Counted from the stretch's first letter, positions 29,047 to 37,682 are shown. The stretch is DNA of 64,000 nt from an uncultured beta proteobacterium (GCA_903886975.1 CAISOB010000071.1:1-64000), one strand, 5' to 3'. The notes: a model not told the origin generated them from the letters alone. Made by a program: numbers and translations.

Positions 29047-29787
29047 ATGTCCCAGATCAGTTTCATCCACGGCTTCCATTCGATCATCGCCAAGCTGCGG
29101 CATCAGCCCGACGCCATTCTCGAGATCTTCATCGACACCGGGCGCCACGATGCGCGCGTGCGTGATTTGATGCGCCATGCCGAGCTGCACTCGGTGCGCG
29201 TCGTTCCGGTCGACGCCAAACGCCTCGAGGGCATGGCCGGCGGCGCGAGCCGGCATCAGGGCGTGGTCGCCAAGGTATCGGGTGAATCGCGTCATATCAC
29301 GCTCGACGATGTCCTCGATACCCTCGAGGAGCCGGCTTTTCTGCTGGTACTTGACGGCATTCAGGATCCTCACAATCTCGGCGCCTGCCTGCGCGTCGCC
29401 GATGCGGTGGGCGCGCACGCTGTGATCGCGCCCAAGGACAGGGCGGTCGGCCTGACGCAAACGGCGATCAAGGTGGCGAGTGGCGCGGCGGAGAGCGTGC
29501 CATACATCACCGTGACCAACCTCGCGCGCACGCTGCGCGAATTGAAGGAGCGCGAAATCTGGCTGATCGGCACCGATGCCGACGCCAAGGACGATCTGTA
29601 CAGCGCGCAGTGGCCGGTGGCCACGGCCTGGGTGATGGGGGCCGAAGGCGACGGCATGCGTCGCCTGACTCGCGAGACCTGTGACCAGCTGGTGACCATT
29701 CCGATGCTCGGTTCGGTGCAGAGTCTCAATGTCTCGGTGGCCACCGGCGTCTGCCTGTACGAAGCCAGGCGTCGGCGCGGCAATTGA
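29047..29787 (+). CDS. rlmB: 23S rRNA (guanosine-2251-2'-O)-methyltransferase RlmB
   Basis: A 246-residue SPOUT methyltransferase that methylates G2251 in the peptidyl-transferase P-loop. An N-terminal substrate-binding domain begins 'QISFIHGFHSIIAKL'. The three SpoU motifs are 'DPHNLGACLRVADAVG', 'WVMGAEGDGMRRLT' and 'IPMLGSVQSLNVSVATG'. It follows rnr by 72 nt, the usual rnr-rlmB pairing. It converges with the TPR gene. Confidence 0.96.
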   Translation: MSQISFIHGFHSIIAKLRHQPDAILEIFIDTGRHDARVRDLMRHAELHSVRVVPVDAKRLEGMAGGASRHQGVVAKVSGESRHITLDDVLDTLEEPAFLLVLDGIQDPHNLGACLRVADAVGAHAVIAPKDRAVGLTQTAIKVASGAAESVPYITVTNLARTLRELKEREIWLIGTDADAKDDLYSAQWPVATAWVMGAEGDGMRRLTRETCDQLVTIPMLGSVQSLNVSVATGVCLYEARRRRGN

Positions 29788-29788
29788 C

Positions 29789-30205
29789 CTAAGACGCGTC
29801 GAGCTTCGCGATCAGCGGCGCGATCTTCTCCTCACGCGAGGGGTCGACGCGAACGGCTTCGGCGAAAGCCGCGCGCGCCAGGTTGCGCTGGCCACTGTGC
29901 AGGTAGGCCAGGCCCAGTCCGATCCAGGCCTTGCTGTTCGTGGGTTCCTGGCTGATTGCTTGCTGGTAATTGGCGATGCTCGCCGACGTCTGCTGCTGCG
30001 CGAGTTGGAAACCGGCAAGGCGCAGGCGGACGGCGGTTGTGTTTGGCTCCGCCGCGACCGCTGCTTCAAAACGCGCTTGCGCCTGCGGCAGCTTGCCTTC
30101 AGCCCAAAGCCGGTCGGCCTCGTCGACGAGCGGGCTCGCCGACCCGGCCGCGGCCGCAAAACTGCAGAGCAATGCCCCGGTCAGCAGGGCGCGGCGGACG
30201 ATCAC
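29789..30205 (-). CDS. Exported TPR protein coupled to the octahaem cytochrome
   Basis: A 138-residue protein with a signal peptide ('RRALLTGALLCSFAAAAGSA') and two to three TPR repeats covering about 28-130 ('ADRLWAEGKLPQAQARFEAA', 'AWIGLGLAYLHSGQRNLARA'). The start is GTG at 30205; its GTGA overlaps the cytochrome stop, so the two proteins are translationally coupled. A periplasmic assembly factor or scaffold for the cytochrome is the natural inference. No catalytic motif is present. Confidence 0.75.
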   Translation of the reverse strand: MIVRRALLTGALLCSFAAAAGSASPLVDEADRLWAEGKLPQAQARFEAAVAAEPNTTAVRLRLAGFQLAQQQTSASIANYQQAISQEPTNSKAWIGLGLAYLHSGQRNLARAAFAEAVRVDPSREEKIAPLIAKLDAS

Positions 30206-31698
30206 TTCAGCGCGCCTTTGCCGTAACGTTCTTCGTAACCCTGGCGCACCTTGTCGATCGCTTCCTTGCTGATGCCGTTGAAATACCAGTCGTGGCCGTC
30301 GATCGGCTTGAAATACTTCTGCAGCAGTTCGTCGGCGAATTTCTCGTTGCCATCCTTCTTGCGCACGATTTCACGCATTTCCGGTATCCATCTGAAATAG
30401 GTGTTCTGCGCGACATCGTAAATACCGTGCCACCAGGTGTAGTCCGGCCCGCTCATCGCCGCACCGTGGCGCGCGCGACGGCCTTCGTGGTGCCACAGTT
30501 CCCACCAGGTCCATTCGATCTTTTCGTCGAAGGGGGCGGCGGTGATGTAGCCCTTGTCCTGCAGTTCCTTCATCGCCGCGGCGAGCGGTTTGGCGAACTT
30601 GTCGTTGTAGAGATCGACGACGTCGTCGAACTGCTTGTAGTGACCGGCGATCGTGTTCGGCGTATGGCAGGCCTTGCAGACATCCTGCATCTGCTTGCGC
30701 CGCTGTTCCCAGGGCATGACCTGGGTCACCCTGGCGCCGCGGAACTCGTCGCCGACCTTGGGCAGCGGCGTACCGGCCGGCAGGTCGAATTCCTTCTTGT
30801 TGTCGGTGCGCACCATATTGAGCTTGGCTGAAACGGCCGGGCGCAGAGTCCACGAAATGCGGTCGCCGACATCGTGCGTCACCTCCTGCCGCTCGGTCGC
30901 GCTCATGTGGCAGGTGGCGCAGGTCGGCGCGGCGGAATAGGTGACACCGGCGATCCATTTTTCCGACTTGAGTTTCATTTCGTCGACATGCGCGCGGTAG
31001 GCGATGCCGTGTTTCGATTCTTCGTAAACTTCCTTCTGCGGATGGTCGGGGCCAAGATGGCATTTGCCGCAGGCTTCCGGCTGGCGGGCCTGCGCCACGG
31101 AGAAGCGGTGGCGACTGTGGCAGGCCGAACAGGAGCCGAACGAACCGTCGGGATTCAAGCGCCCGATGCCGGTGTCCGGCCAGGTCTGCAGCGTCGGATG
31201 GTTGTTGGCGTCGAGTTTGACGGTGCCGCCGTGACACTGCAGGCAGCCGGCATTGACCGCCGCCGGACCGCCGATGACTTCGCCCATGATGTTGTCGAGC
31301 GAGGCGAGGATTTGGCCGGCGCTCGCGTGGTGCGAGGGCTGCTGCTGCTCGACTTCCTTGGCGTGGCAGTTGCTGCACCGCTTCGGCGAAACGACCGTGC
31401 TGATGAACACCGGCTGGTCCTTGTACTTCTTGTGCGCATAGGCGCCGGGTTCTCCTTGCTGCGCTTTGTGGCAGTCGTAGCAATCGACGTTCTTGCGACT
31501 GTGCTCGCTCTTCTTCCACTCGCTCACGAGGCCCGGATTGTCGTCACGGTGGCAGGAGATGCATTCCTTGCCGATGGCGGTGTCGATCGCCGATTTCTTC
31601 GCTTTGACCGCTTCGCCGGTCGCGGCGCAGGCCAGGCCTGCCGTCAGCAGACAAAAGATGGTAATGCTGCGCACGAGGCGCAGTGCGGGTGATCGCAT
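30202..31698 (-). CDS. Octahaem c-type cytochrome, hydroxylamine oxidoreductase-like
   Basis: A 498-residue periplasmic multihaem protein. Eight CxxCH sites lie at Cys46, 73, 108, 152, 190, 210, 260 and 341, the spacing of the HAO family. A signal peptide ends near CAATG. A tryptophan-rich C-terminal helical part (about 390-440) includes 'GPDYTWWHG'; Tyr420 there is a candidate for the haem-linking tyrosine of oxidative HAOs. The ATG at 31698 follows AGGGAGA; the frame is open to 31923, but that stretch lacks a signal. Whether it oxidises hydroxylamine or reduces nitrite/hydroxylamine cannot be decided here. No cytochrome c554 or quinone reductase gene is adjacent. Confidence 0.85.
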   Translation of the reverse strand: MRSPALRLVRSITIFCLLTAGLACAATGEAVKAKKSAIDTAIGKECISCHRDDNPGLVSEWKKSEHSRKNVDCYDCHKAQQGEPGAYAHKKYKDQPVFISTVVSPKRCSNCHAKEVEQQQPSHHASAGQILASLDNIMGEVIGGPAAVNAGCLQCHGGTVKLDANNHPTLQTWPDTGIGRLNPDGSFGSCSACHSRHRFSVAQARQPEACGKCHLGPDHPQKEVYEESKHGIAYRAHVDEMKLKSEKWIAGVTYSAAPTCATCHMSATERQEVTHDVGDRISWTLRPAVSAKLNMVRTDNKKEFDLPAGTPLPKVGDEFRGARVTQVMPWEQRRKQMQDVCKACHTPNTIAGHYKQFDDVVDLYNDKFAKPLAAAMKELQDKGYITAAPFDEKIEWTWWELWHHEGRRARHGAAMSGPDYTWWHGIYDVAQNTYFRWIPEMREIVRKKDGNEKFADELLQKYFKPIDGHDWYFNGISKEAIDKVRQGYEERYGKGALK

Positions 31699-31994
31699 AG
31701 TCTTCTCCCTGAGGTAATGATTGCTCGCCGAATTTAGGATCGACTTCAGCGCGAGTCTAACGCAAGAAGAAATATCTGCGTGCAAAATATCTCTGCAGGC
31801 GGCGTTCGCGAAGCGGGACTCGCAGCGATACAACACTTGCACGTTGCGCAGTGCGGAAGCCGTAACGGCAGTTAAAGCGGGAAGCGCGCGGGCGGAGATG
31901 CGTGGTATTCGGCTACCACGCAAGATACTGGCGGTTTTGCGCTGCGCTAGGCAGAATGTCGATCTGTCTCCAATCCGTTCGGGCTACGATTTAC
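31699..31994. other. Divergent intergenic region between the cytochrome and tctC-like genes
   Basis: About 300 bases with no gene that I can support. It must hold the leftward promoter for the cytochrome-TPR pair and the rightward one for the binding protein. I see no consensus pair. Confidence 0.4.
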
Positions 31995-32966
31995 ATGTCG
32001 GCAATGATGCGATTTATCCTGCTGGCGCTGTGCTCAGCATTTGCCATCAACAATGCACAAGCTGCCGAAGCGTGGCCGAGCAGGACGGTGCGCTTTGTCG
32101 TGCCGACGCCGGCTGGCAGTTCGGTCGATATCGTGGCGCGCGTCGTCGCCGAAAAGCTTGGCCCGATGATCGGCCAGGCGGTCATCGTCGATAACAAGCC
32201 GGGCGCCGGCGGGACCATCGGCGTCGACGCCGTTGTCAATGCCCATGATGGGCACACCTTTCTGCTCGGCTATAACGGGCCGCTCACTGTCGCCCCGTCG
32301 CTCTCGCCCAAACCGCCGTACGAGGTCTCCCGTGATCTCGTGGCCATCATCCTGGCGGTGACCCAGCCCAACGTGCTGGCCGTGCGCGCCGACCTCAACG
32401 TGAATTCAGTGAAGGAACTCGTCGCCCTGGCCAAGAGCAAACCCGGCTTCCTCGACTACGCTTCCGTCGGCATCGGATCGCTCTCGAACCTGTCGATGGA
32501 ACTCTTCAAGATGAAATCGGGGACCTTCATGGTGCATATCCCCTACAATGGCGGACCGGCAGCGACGCTGGCCTTGTCCAAGGGTGAAGTGCACCTGCTT
32601 TTTGCTGCGCTGTCCAACGTGCAGCCATTGATCAAGACCGGCAAGATCAAGCTGCTCGCGGTGTCCAACGGCAAGCGCTCGGTGGCCATGCCCGAATTGC
32701 CGACGCTCGCGGAGCTGGGTTATCCGGGTTTCGACGCGACGACCTGGAACGGATTCCTCGCCCCGGCGCATACGCCGCCGGAAGTCGTGCAGCGCTTGAA
32801 CAAGGCCATAGCGCAGGTTCTGGCGATGCCCGAAGTGCAGCAGCGGTTGCGAGCCGCCGGTGCGGAAACCGCAGGCGGCACGCCGGAACAGTTCGCGGCG
32901 CTGCTCAAGAACGAAACCGCGGCCTGGGCCTCGGTGATTGCACGTACCGGCATCAAGCTCGACTGA
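31995..32966 (+). CDS. Orphan TctC/Bug-family solute-binding protein
   Basis: A periplasmic receptor of the tripartite tricarboxylate transporter type, 323 residues from the ATG at 31995. A signal peptide ends at NAQAAEAWP. Family blocks are 'RTVRFVVPTPAGSSVDIVAR', 'VIVDNKPGAGGTIGVDAV' and 'DYASVGIGSLSNLSMELFK'. The frame is open from 31902, but the upstream residues are not signal-like; 32004 or 32007 are alternative starts. No tctA or tctB membrane genes are nearby. Such orphan Bug proteins are very abundant in betaproteobacteria and bind varied carboxylates or amides. Ligand unknown. Confidence 0.85.
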   Translation: MSAMMRFILLALCSAFAINNAQAAEAWPSRTVRFVVPTPAGSSVDIVARVVAEKLGPMIGQAVIVDNKPGAGGTIGVDAVVNAHDGHTFLLGYNGPLTVAPSLSPKPPYEVSRDLVAIILAVTQPNVLAVRADLNVNSVKELVALAKSKPGFLDYASVGIGSLSNLSMELFKMKSGTFMVHIPYNGGPAATLALSKGEVHLLFAALSNVQPLIKTGKIKLLAVSNGKRSVAMPELPTLAELGYPGFDATTWNGFLAPAHTPPEVVQRLNKAIAQVLAMPEVQQRLRAAGAETAGGTPEQFAALLKNETAAWASVIARTGIKLD

Positions 32967-33079
32967 AAGTTCTGACAAGGCAGGCAAACCGTGCGGCATG
33001 CCCGTTCGAACCGGCTGGTTTCGGCGGGCTGGCCTGCGACCCGGGCGCCCATGAATTCCAACAGCAATAGAACCGAAAG

Positions 33080-33673
33080 ATGACCATGCGCTTCAAGATG
33101 TCCGACAATTCCTTGTTTGCCTACCTGCTACGCGCGCCGTGGTGGATCAGCCTTTTGATCGCGATCGTGTTGGGGCTTTTCGCGCGCTTCGTTCTTCCCG
33201 ACCTCTATGCCCCCTATGCGTGGTCCTTCGCGCTACCCTTCCTGGCGACCACCGGGATGGTCCTCTGGAAACAACGGCACACGCCGGGCGAGGCACGCGT
33301 GGCAGCGACACTCGAGGCCATCGCGGCGATGTCCTGGCGCGAATTTTCCGAGCTGATGGTAAAGGCGCTCGAGCGCGACGGCTACATCGTTACCCGTACC
33401 GAGGGTGCAGCGGATTTCCTGCTCGTCAAAGATGGCCGTACCTCGCTGCTCAGCTGCAAGCGCTGGAAAGCGGCGAGCCACGGTATCGAACCGCTGCGCG
33501 AGCTGGATGCCGCTCGGCGCGCGCAGGAACTGCAGGCGGCGATCTACGTCGTCACCGGCAACATCACCGACAACGCCCAGCGCTTTGCCGCCGATCGCCG
33601 GGTTACGCTGATGCAAGCGCCGGAACTGACGCACTTGTTGCGCCTGGGCAAAGGGCCGAAGCGCAAACCCTAG
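33080..33673 (+). CDS. Membrane-anchored Mrr-like restriction endonuclease domain protein
   Basis: A 197-residue protein with two transmembrane helices (about 20-40 and 47-64) and a cytoplasmic Mrr/PD-(D/E)xK-type domain (about 84-190). The block 'MSWREFSELMVKALERDGYI' is the usual start of the domain, followed by Asp112 in 'GAADFLLVKDGR' and the lysine motif 'LLSCKRWK' (Lys127). Family members normally show a Q-x-K or E-x-K triad; here the first position is Ser125, so catalysis is uncertain. No methylase or specificity subunit is adjacent, which argues against a classical restriction system. Confidence 0.75.
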   Translation: MTMRFKMSDNSLFAYLLRAPWWISLLIAIVLGLFARFVLPDLYAPYAWSFALPFLATTGMVLWKQRHTPGEARVAATLEAIAAMSWREFSELMVKALERDGYIVTRTEGAADFLLVKDGRTSLLSCKRWKAASHGIEPLRELDAARRAQELQAAIYVVTGNITDNAQRFAADRRVTLMQAPELTHLLRLGKGPKRKP

Positions 33674-33802
33674 GCTGCTCAGTGACGGCGCGGCGGCCCA
33701 GAGCACGACGAAATCGGCAGCCGCCGGAATCATCCAGTAGGGGAGGCTGAATCCGATTTGGCCGGTCTCCGCGGACCGCGCTCGCGTCAGGCACAAGCTT
33801 GC

Positions 33803-34189
33803 TCACAATACCTTCGCACCTTTCTCGATAAAAAGTTCGCGCAGAATCGATCGATGGCAGCGGCTTACATCCTGGCAATAGCAACCGACCGAAAAGTTGC
33901 TCTCGTGCGAAAGCGCAGCCAGCAACTCGAGCGCACGACTTGCCTGCGGCAGAGACATCTCGCGCCGGTATTTCCCGGCGAACGCCGCCCACTGCTGCGG
34001 CGACTTGGCATCATGCCCGAGCTTCAGAGTCTCAAGGCGCGGGGCAAGCTCGGGAAACCAGACGTCGTACCAGTTCCGCGCAGCGAATTCGGCTTTTGGA
34101 ACGCCTCTGGGCGGGCGGCGTACCGTGCCGATACGCGTGCCTTCGCCATCAATTCGCGGACTGCCGAGCCTGATAACCCGAATCGCCAT
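33803..34189 (-). CDS. DUF488 family protein
   Basis: A 128-residue cytoplasmic protein of the DUF488 family. Typical blocks are 'VRRPPRGVPKAEFAARNWYD', 'WAAFAGKYRREM' and the C-terminal 'GCYCQDVSRCHRSILRE', where conserved cysteines and histidine cluster. The function is not established. It lies 35 nt downstream of the rhodanese gene on the same strand and may be co-transcribed. Confidence 0.85.
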   Translation of the reverse strand: MAIRVIRLGSPRIDGEGTRIGTVRRPPRGVPKAEFAARNWYDVWFPELAPRLETLKLGHDAKSPQQWAAFAGKYRREMSLPQASRALELLAALSHESNFSVGCYCQDVSRCHRSILRELFIEKGAKVL

Positions 34190-34224
34190 GGACGGGGCGG
34201 TTTGGACGCACGGCGCAGACTTTG

Positions 34225-34656
34225 CTAGCCGTGTTGGACCGGCATACCGGCCGCGGCCCAGCCTTCAATCCCCGACGTGAGATTGACGACTTGCGCGAAA
34301 CCCGCGGCCTGCAGCAAATGTGCGGCGGCCGGGCCACTCCCAGCCCCGCGGTTGCAGTAAACAATGACCGGCCTGGTTTTCGCCGCGAGCAGCCACGCCG
34401 GGATAGCGGCCCGCAGAACATCGAGAGGAATGAGAGTCGCGTTGGGCAGGTGCCGATCGGCAAACTGTTCATGGCCGCGAACGTCGATGACCGTCGCGCC
34501 GGCGTCCAGCAACGCTTTCGCCTCGGCGATGCTGGCTTGCGGAACCTCGTCACTGACCGAACTGGATTTCACGCGTCCCGCGACGATGCCGATGAGCGCG
34601 ACGCCTGCCGCGACGGCGACCAGAAAACGGCGGCGATCCTGAAAGGATTTGTCCAT
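34225..34656 (-). CDS. Exported or membrane-anchored rhodanese-like protein
   Basis: A 143-residue single rhodanese domain behind an N-terminal hydrophobic segment. The start at 34656 (MDKSFQDRRRFLVAVAAG) is preceded by GAGGAA. The RRRFLVA stretch resembles a twin-arginine signal, so export in folded form is possible. The active-site loop is CNRGAGSG with the catalytic cysteine after 'VIVY'. 'VIDVRGHEQFADRHLPNATL' is the CH2 motif A region. It probably transfers sulfane sulfur or binds thiols in the periplasm. Sulfur substrate unknown. Confidence 0.85.
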   Translation of the reverse strand: MDKSFQDRRRFLVAVAAGVALIGIVAGRVKSSSVSDEVPQASIAEAKALLDAGATVIDVRGHEQFADRHLPNATLIPLDVLRAAIPAWLLAAKTRPVIVYCNRGAGSGPAAAHLLQAAGFAQVVNLTSGIEGWAAAGMPVQHG

Positions 34657-34833
34657 TTGATATTCCTCGATGATGATGGAATAGAAGACTGAATCGGGGC
34701 CTTGCACGACGTGGGAGGCGCATACAATACTCGCTGACGCAGCAACCCGTCGATGCCTCGTTTAGAGTGCCTTCAATTGCTGCAGTTCCGCTTGGTGATC
34801 CGCTGCTGGGATGGGATCAGCTTTGTCTCAGCG

Positions 34834-35271
34834 TTACCGTTTCTGCTTTCGCTCCCAATCGGCAACGGGGCCGGGAACGACCTCGAATAGCGGGTGGCAA
34901 TCGGGGTCTGCGGTCTTGCCCCACCGCTGATAGAGCGAGGGCGTCCGGAGGGCGAGCTTGTGCAGCAGATGTTGCCACTCGTACGCAAGTTGACCGGCAG
35001 TGACCGCGATTCTGGGCTGCACCGAGACCATGCCGATTTTGCCGCGGTCGAAGGAATACCCGCGCGCTACGGCCTCGGCGTGGATGCCAGCCAGGTATAG
35101 ATCGACGACGCAAGCGGGTGCCGGCTGCGATTGAAAACGCTGTAGCTGCGGGTGATGGCGGTAGCCGCGCGTTTCGCCGCGCAGAACCGCGCGCGCCAGC
35201 AAGGCCTCGCGCCATACTGCGACGAGACCTTGCGGATCGAGATATTTCGGGTGCACCGACCAGAGTCGCAC
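34834..35271 (-). CDS. Pyrimidine dimer DNA glycosylase family protein
   Basis: A 145-residue protein of the Pyr_excise family, related to T4 endonuclease V. The opening 'RLWSVHPKYLDPQGLVAVWR' and 'GETRGYRHHPQLQRF' are the family signature, and 'EAVARGYSFDRGKI' follows. The start is GTG at 35271, which places the RLW motif at the very N-terminus, as required if the terminal amine takes part in catalysis. The predicted role is nicking or excision at UV photodimers; biochemical activity of the bacterial branch is not well established. Confidence 0.8.
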   Translation of the reverse strand: MRLWSVHPKYLDPQGLVAVWREALLARAVLRGETRGYRHHPQLQRFQSQPAPACVVDLYLAGIHAEAVARGYSFDRGKIGMVSVQPRIAVTAGQLAYEWQHLLHKLALRTPSLYQRWGKTADPDCHPLFEVVPGPVADWERKQKR

Positions 35272-35346
35272 GTGGCGCCTTTGGAGTCTATCCGTGGCGG
35301 GCGGGGCTGAAGTGCCCGAATCGGCGGCGAGCCCCGGCTCCGAAAA

Positions 35347-36627
35347 TCAGAGGATCATCCCGGCGCCGACGGTGTTGTTGCTCGATTCATCGATGACGAT
35401 GAATGCCCCGGTCGCCCGATTGTCTGCGTAAGGGTCGACGAAGATCGGTTGCGCAAGTTTCAGGCTGACCCGGGCGATATCGTTCATCGCCAGTTTTTCG
35501 GCGGCCTGGTGCGCCATGGTATTGATGTCCATGCGAAAGCCAATGCCGGCGAGCATGGCTTTGCTCTCGCGCGTGGTGTGCCGAATGAGATACTTGCGGC
35601 GCGGATCGAGCGGCGATTCGGAGAGCCAGCAGAGCATGGCGTCTACCTGTTTGGTGATATTGGGCAGTTCTCCGCTTTTCACGATCATGTCGCCGCGCGA
35701 AATGTCGATTTCGTCGTCGAGCAGCAAGGTGATCGATTGCTCGGCGTAGGCTCGCGGCAGTGATTGATTGCTGACCTGGATGTCCTTGACCCGCGATTCG
35801 CGTCCCGATGGCAGGATGGTAACGGCATCGCCAACGGCCACCGCGCCGGATTCGACCCGGCCCATGAAGCCGCGGTAGTCGTGCAAATCGGGGTTGGCGG
35901 AGTCCTGCGGGCGGCAGACGTACTGCACCGGGAAACGGAAGCCCTCGGCGTGCTCCGTGTGCGAAGCGCTTGCCGCTTCAAGCAGCTCGATCAGCGTCGG
36001 ACCCTGGTACCAGTCAAGACGCTCGCCGCGATCGACGACCATGTCGCCGTTCAATGCCGACATCGGAATGAAATGCACGTCCTCAATGCCGAGCTTAGCG
36101 GCGAAGTCGAGGTAATCGGACATGATCTGTTCGAAGACCGTTTGCGAGCAGTCGACGAGGTCCATCTTGTTGATGGCCACGACGAGGTGCGGTATGTTCA
36201 CCAGATGGGCGAGGTAAGAGTGGCGGCGCGTCTGTGTCAGAACGCCTTTGCGCGCGTCGATCAGGATGATCGCCAGGTCGGCGGTCGAAGCGGCGGTGAC
36301 CATGTTGCGCGTGTACTGCTCGTGCCCGGGCGCGTCGGCGATGATGTACTTGCGCGTGCCGGTGGTGAAATAGCGGTAGGCGACGTCGATGGTGATTCCC
36401 TGTTCGCGCTCGGCCTGCAGGCCGTCGGTGAGCAGCGAGAGATCGATGGCCTCGAGGCCGCGCTTCTTCGACGTGCGTTCGATCGCATGCAGGGTATCGA
36501 CAAGGATGGTCTTGCTGTCGAAGAGCAGGCGGCCGATCAGCGTGCTCTTGCCGTCATCGACGCTGCCGCAGGTCAGAAAGCGCAGCAGGCCATTGTCCAT
36601 GCCCGGAATATTCTCAATCGCTGACAT
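35347..36627 (-). CDS. cysN: Sulfate adenylyltransferase subunit 1 (CysN)
   Basis: A 426-residue GTPase subunit of ATP sulfurylase, a translation-factor-like protein that drives APS synthesis. The P-loop GSVDDGKS is at 21-28, with 'DAPGHEQYTRNM' and 'NKMDL' as later G motifs and beta-barrel domains in the C-terminal half. There is no fused APS-kinase domain, consistent with an APS-reducing pathway that needs no PAPS. It overlaps cysD by one base (TGATG). Confidence 0.96.
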   Translation of the reverse strand: MSAIENIPGMDNGLLRFLTCGSVDDGKSTLIGRLLFDSKTILVDTLHAIERTSKKRGLEAIDLSLLTDGLQAEREQGITIDVAYRYFTTGTRKYIIADAPGHEQYTRNMVTAASTADLAIILIDARKGVLTQTRRHSYLAHLVNIPHLVVAINKMDLVDCSQTVFEQIMSDYLDFAAKLGIEDVHFIPMSALNGDMVVDRGERLDWYQGPTLIELLEAASASHTEHAEGFRFPVQYVCRPQDSANPDLHDYRGFMGRVESGAVAVGDAVTILPSGRESRVKDIQVSNQSLPRAYAEQSITLLLDDEIDISRGDMIVKSGELPNITKQVDAMLCWLSESPLDPRRKYLIRHTTRESKAMLAGIGFRMDINTMAHQAAEKLAMNDIARVSLKLAQPIFVDPYADNRATGAFIVIDESSNNTVGAGMIL

Positions 36628-37568
36628 CAGAAGTAGCCCTCTTTCTTGCGCTGTTCCATCGACGCGTCCGAAGTCTGGTCGTCGAGGCGCGTCGCGCCGC
36701 GCTCGGTGATCGTCGTCGTCGCCGTTTCGGCGATGATCTTGGCAATGGTGTCGGCATCGGATTCGACCGGCGCCGTGCAGGTGATGTCGCCGACGGTGCG
36801 AAAGCGCACGCGCACCGTTTCGACCGTATCGCCGGGTCTGGCCGGCGTGACCGCGGTCACCGGCAGCATGCCGCCTTGCCGGCGAACGACGGGCCGCGAG
36901 TGCGCGTAATAAATCGACGGCAGTTCGAGACGCTCGCGTTCGATGTATTGCCAGACGTCGAATTCAGTCCAGTTCGAGATCGGGAATACACGAATATTTT
37001 CGCCCTTGAAGCTGCGCGCGTTGTACAGATCCCAAAGTTCCGGGCGCTGGTTCTTCGGGTCCCACTGGCCGAATTCGTCGCGGAACGAGAAGATGCGTTC
37101 CTTGGCGCGGGCCTTTTCCTCGTCGCGGCGCGCGCCGCCGATGCAGGCGTCGAAGCCGAATTCGGCGATCGCTTCGAGCAGCGTCACCGACTGGTGCTTG
37201 TTGCGCGACTCATCGTCCGAATTGAGCACCACCGTGCCGCGCGCCATCGAATCCTCGACCGAACGTACGATCAGGCGCTCGCCGAGTTCGGCGGCACGGC
37301 GGTCGCGAAAATCGATGACCTCCTTGTAATTGTGGCCGGTATCGATGTGCATCAACGGAAAGGGGAACTTGCCCGGGCGGAAGGCCTTCTCGGCAATGCG
37401 CAGCATGCAGATCGAATCCTTGCCGCCGGAAAAGAGCAGCACCGGATTGGCGCATTGTCCGGCCACTTCGCGCATGATGTGGATGGCTTCGGATTCGAGC
37501 CAGTCGAGGTGGGTCAGCGCTTGTCGGGTTATTGTCGTCTTAAGCATCTTTAAACTTTCGAGAGCCAT
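36627..37568 (-). CDS. cysD: Sulfate adenylyltransferase subunit 2 (CysD)
   Basis: A 313-residue catalytic subunit of ATP sulfurylase of the PP-loop ATP pyrophosphatase family. The PP-loop 'LLFSGGKDS' is at 44-52. 'HIDTGHNYKEVIDFRD' and 'CIGGARRDEEKARAKER' follow, and the C-terminus ends 'MEQRKKEGYF' as usual. Start choice is uncertain: the ATG at 37568 is taken, with 37547 (MLKTTITRQAL) and 37595 also possible; none has a strong ribosome site. It lies 114 nt below cysH, across a hairpin cluster. Confidence 0.95.
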   Translation of the reverse strand: MALESLKMLKTTITRQALTHLDWLESEAIHIMREVAGQCANPVLLFSGGKDSICMLRIAEKAFRPGKFPFPLMHIDTGHNYKEVIDFRDRRAAELGERLIVRSVEDSMARGTVVLNSDDESRNKHQSVTLLEAIAEFGFDACIGGARRDEEKARAKERIFSFRDEFGQWDPKNQRPELWDLYNARSFKGENIRVFPISNWTEFDVWQYIERERLELPSIYYAHSRPVVRRQGGMLPVTAVTPARPGDTVETVRVRFRTVGDITCTAPVESDADTIAKIIAETATTTITERGATRLDDQTSDASMEQRKKEGYF

Positions 37569-37625
37569 CAAGCCATCTTGACATGCAATCCGCATTCTTT
37601 CGATTGCTGCATTTTGGCTTCGGCC

Positions 37626-37660
37626 GGCGCATAGCGCCTTAACCTGGCTGCGCCAGGTTA
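37626..37660 (-). repeat. Two adjacent hairpins between cysH and cysD
   Basis: TAACCTGGC-TGC-GCCAGGTTA (37640-37660) is a perfect nine-base-pair stem with a three-base loop. GGCGC-ATA-GCGCC (37626-37638) lies next to it. No U-run follows on the minus strand, so these look like mRNA processing or stabilising structures rather than a terminator. Confidence 0.6.
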
Positions 37661-37682
37661 GCCTTCGCCGAAACGCCGACGA

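Noticed and set aside
33233..33796. 187-codon leftward frame opposite the Mrr-like gene
   Set aside because: Mostly antisense to the Mrr-like gene; the short hydrophobic start alone is not enough.
34702..34728. TTGCAC/TACAAT pair on the + strand
   Set aside because: Spacing is only 15 nt and no rightward gene follows.
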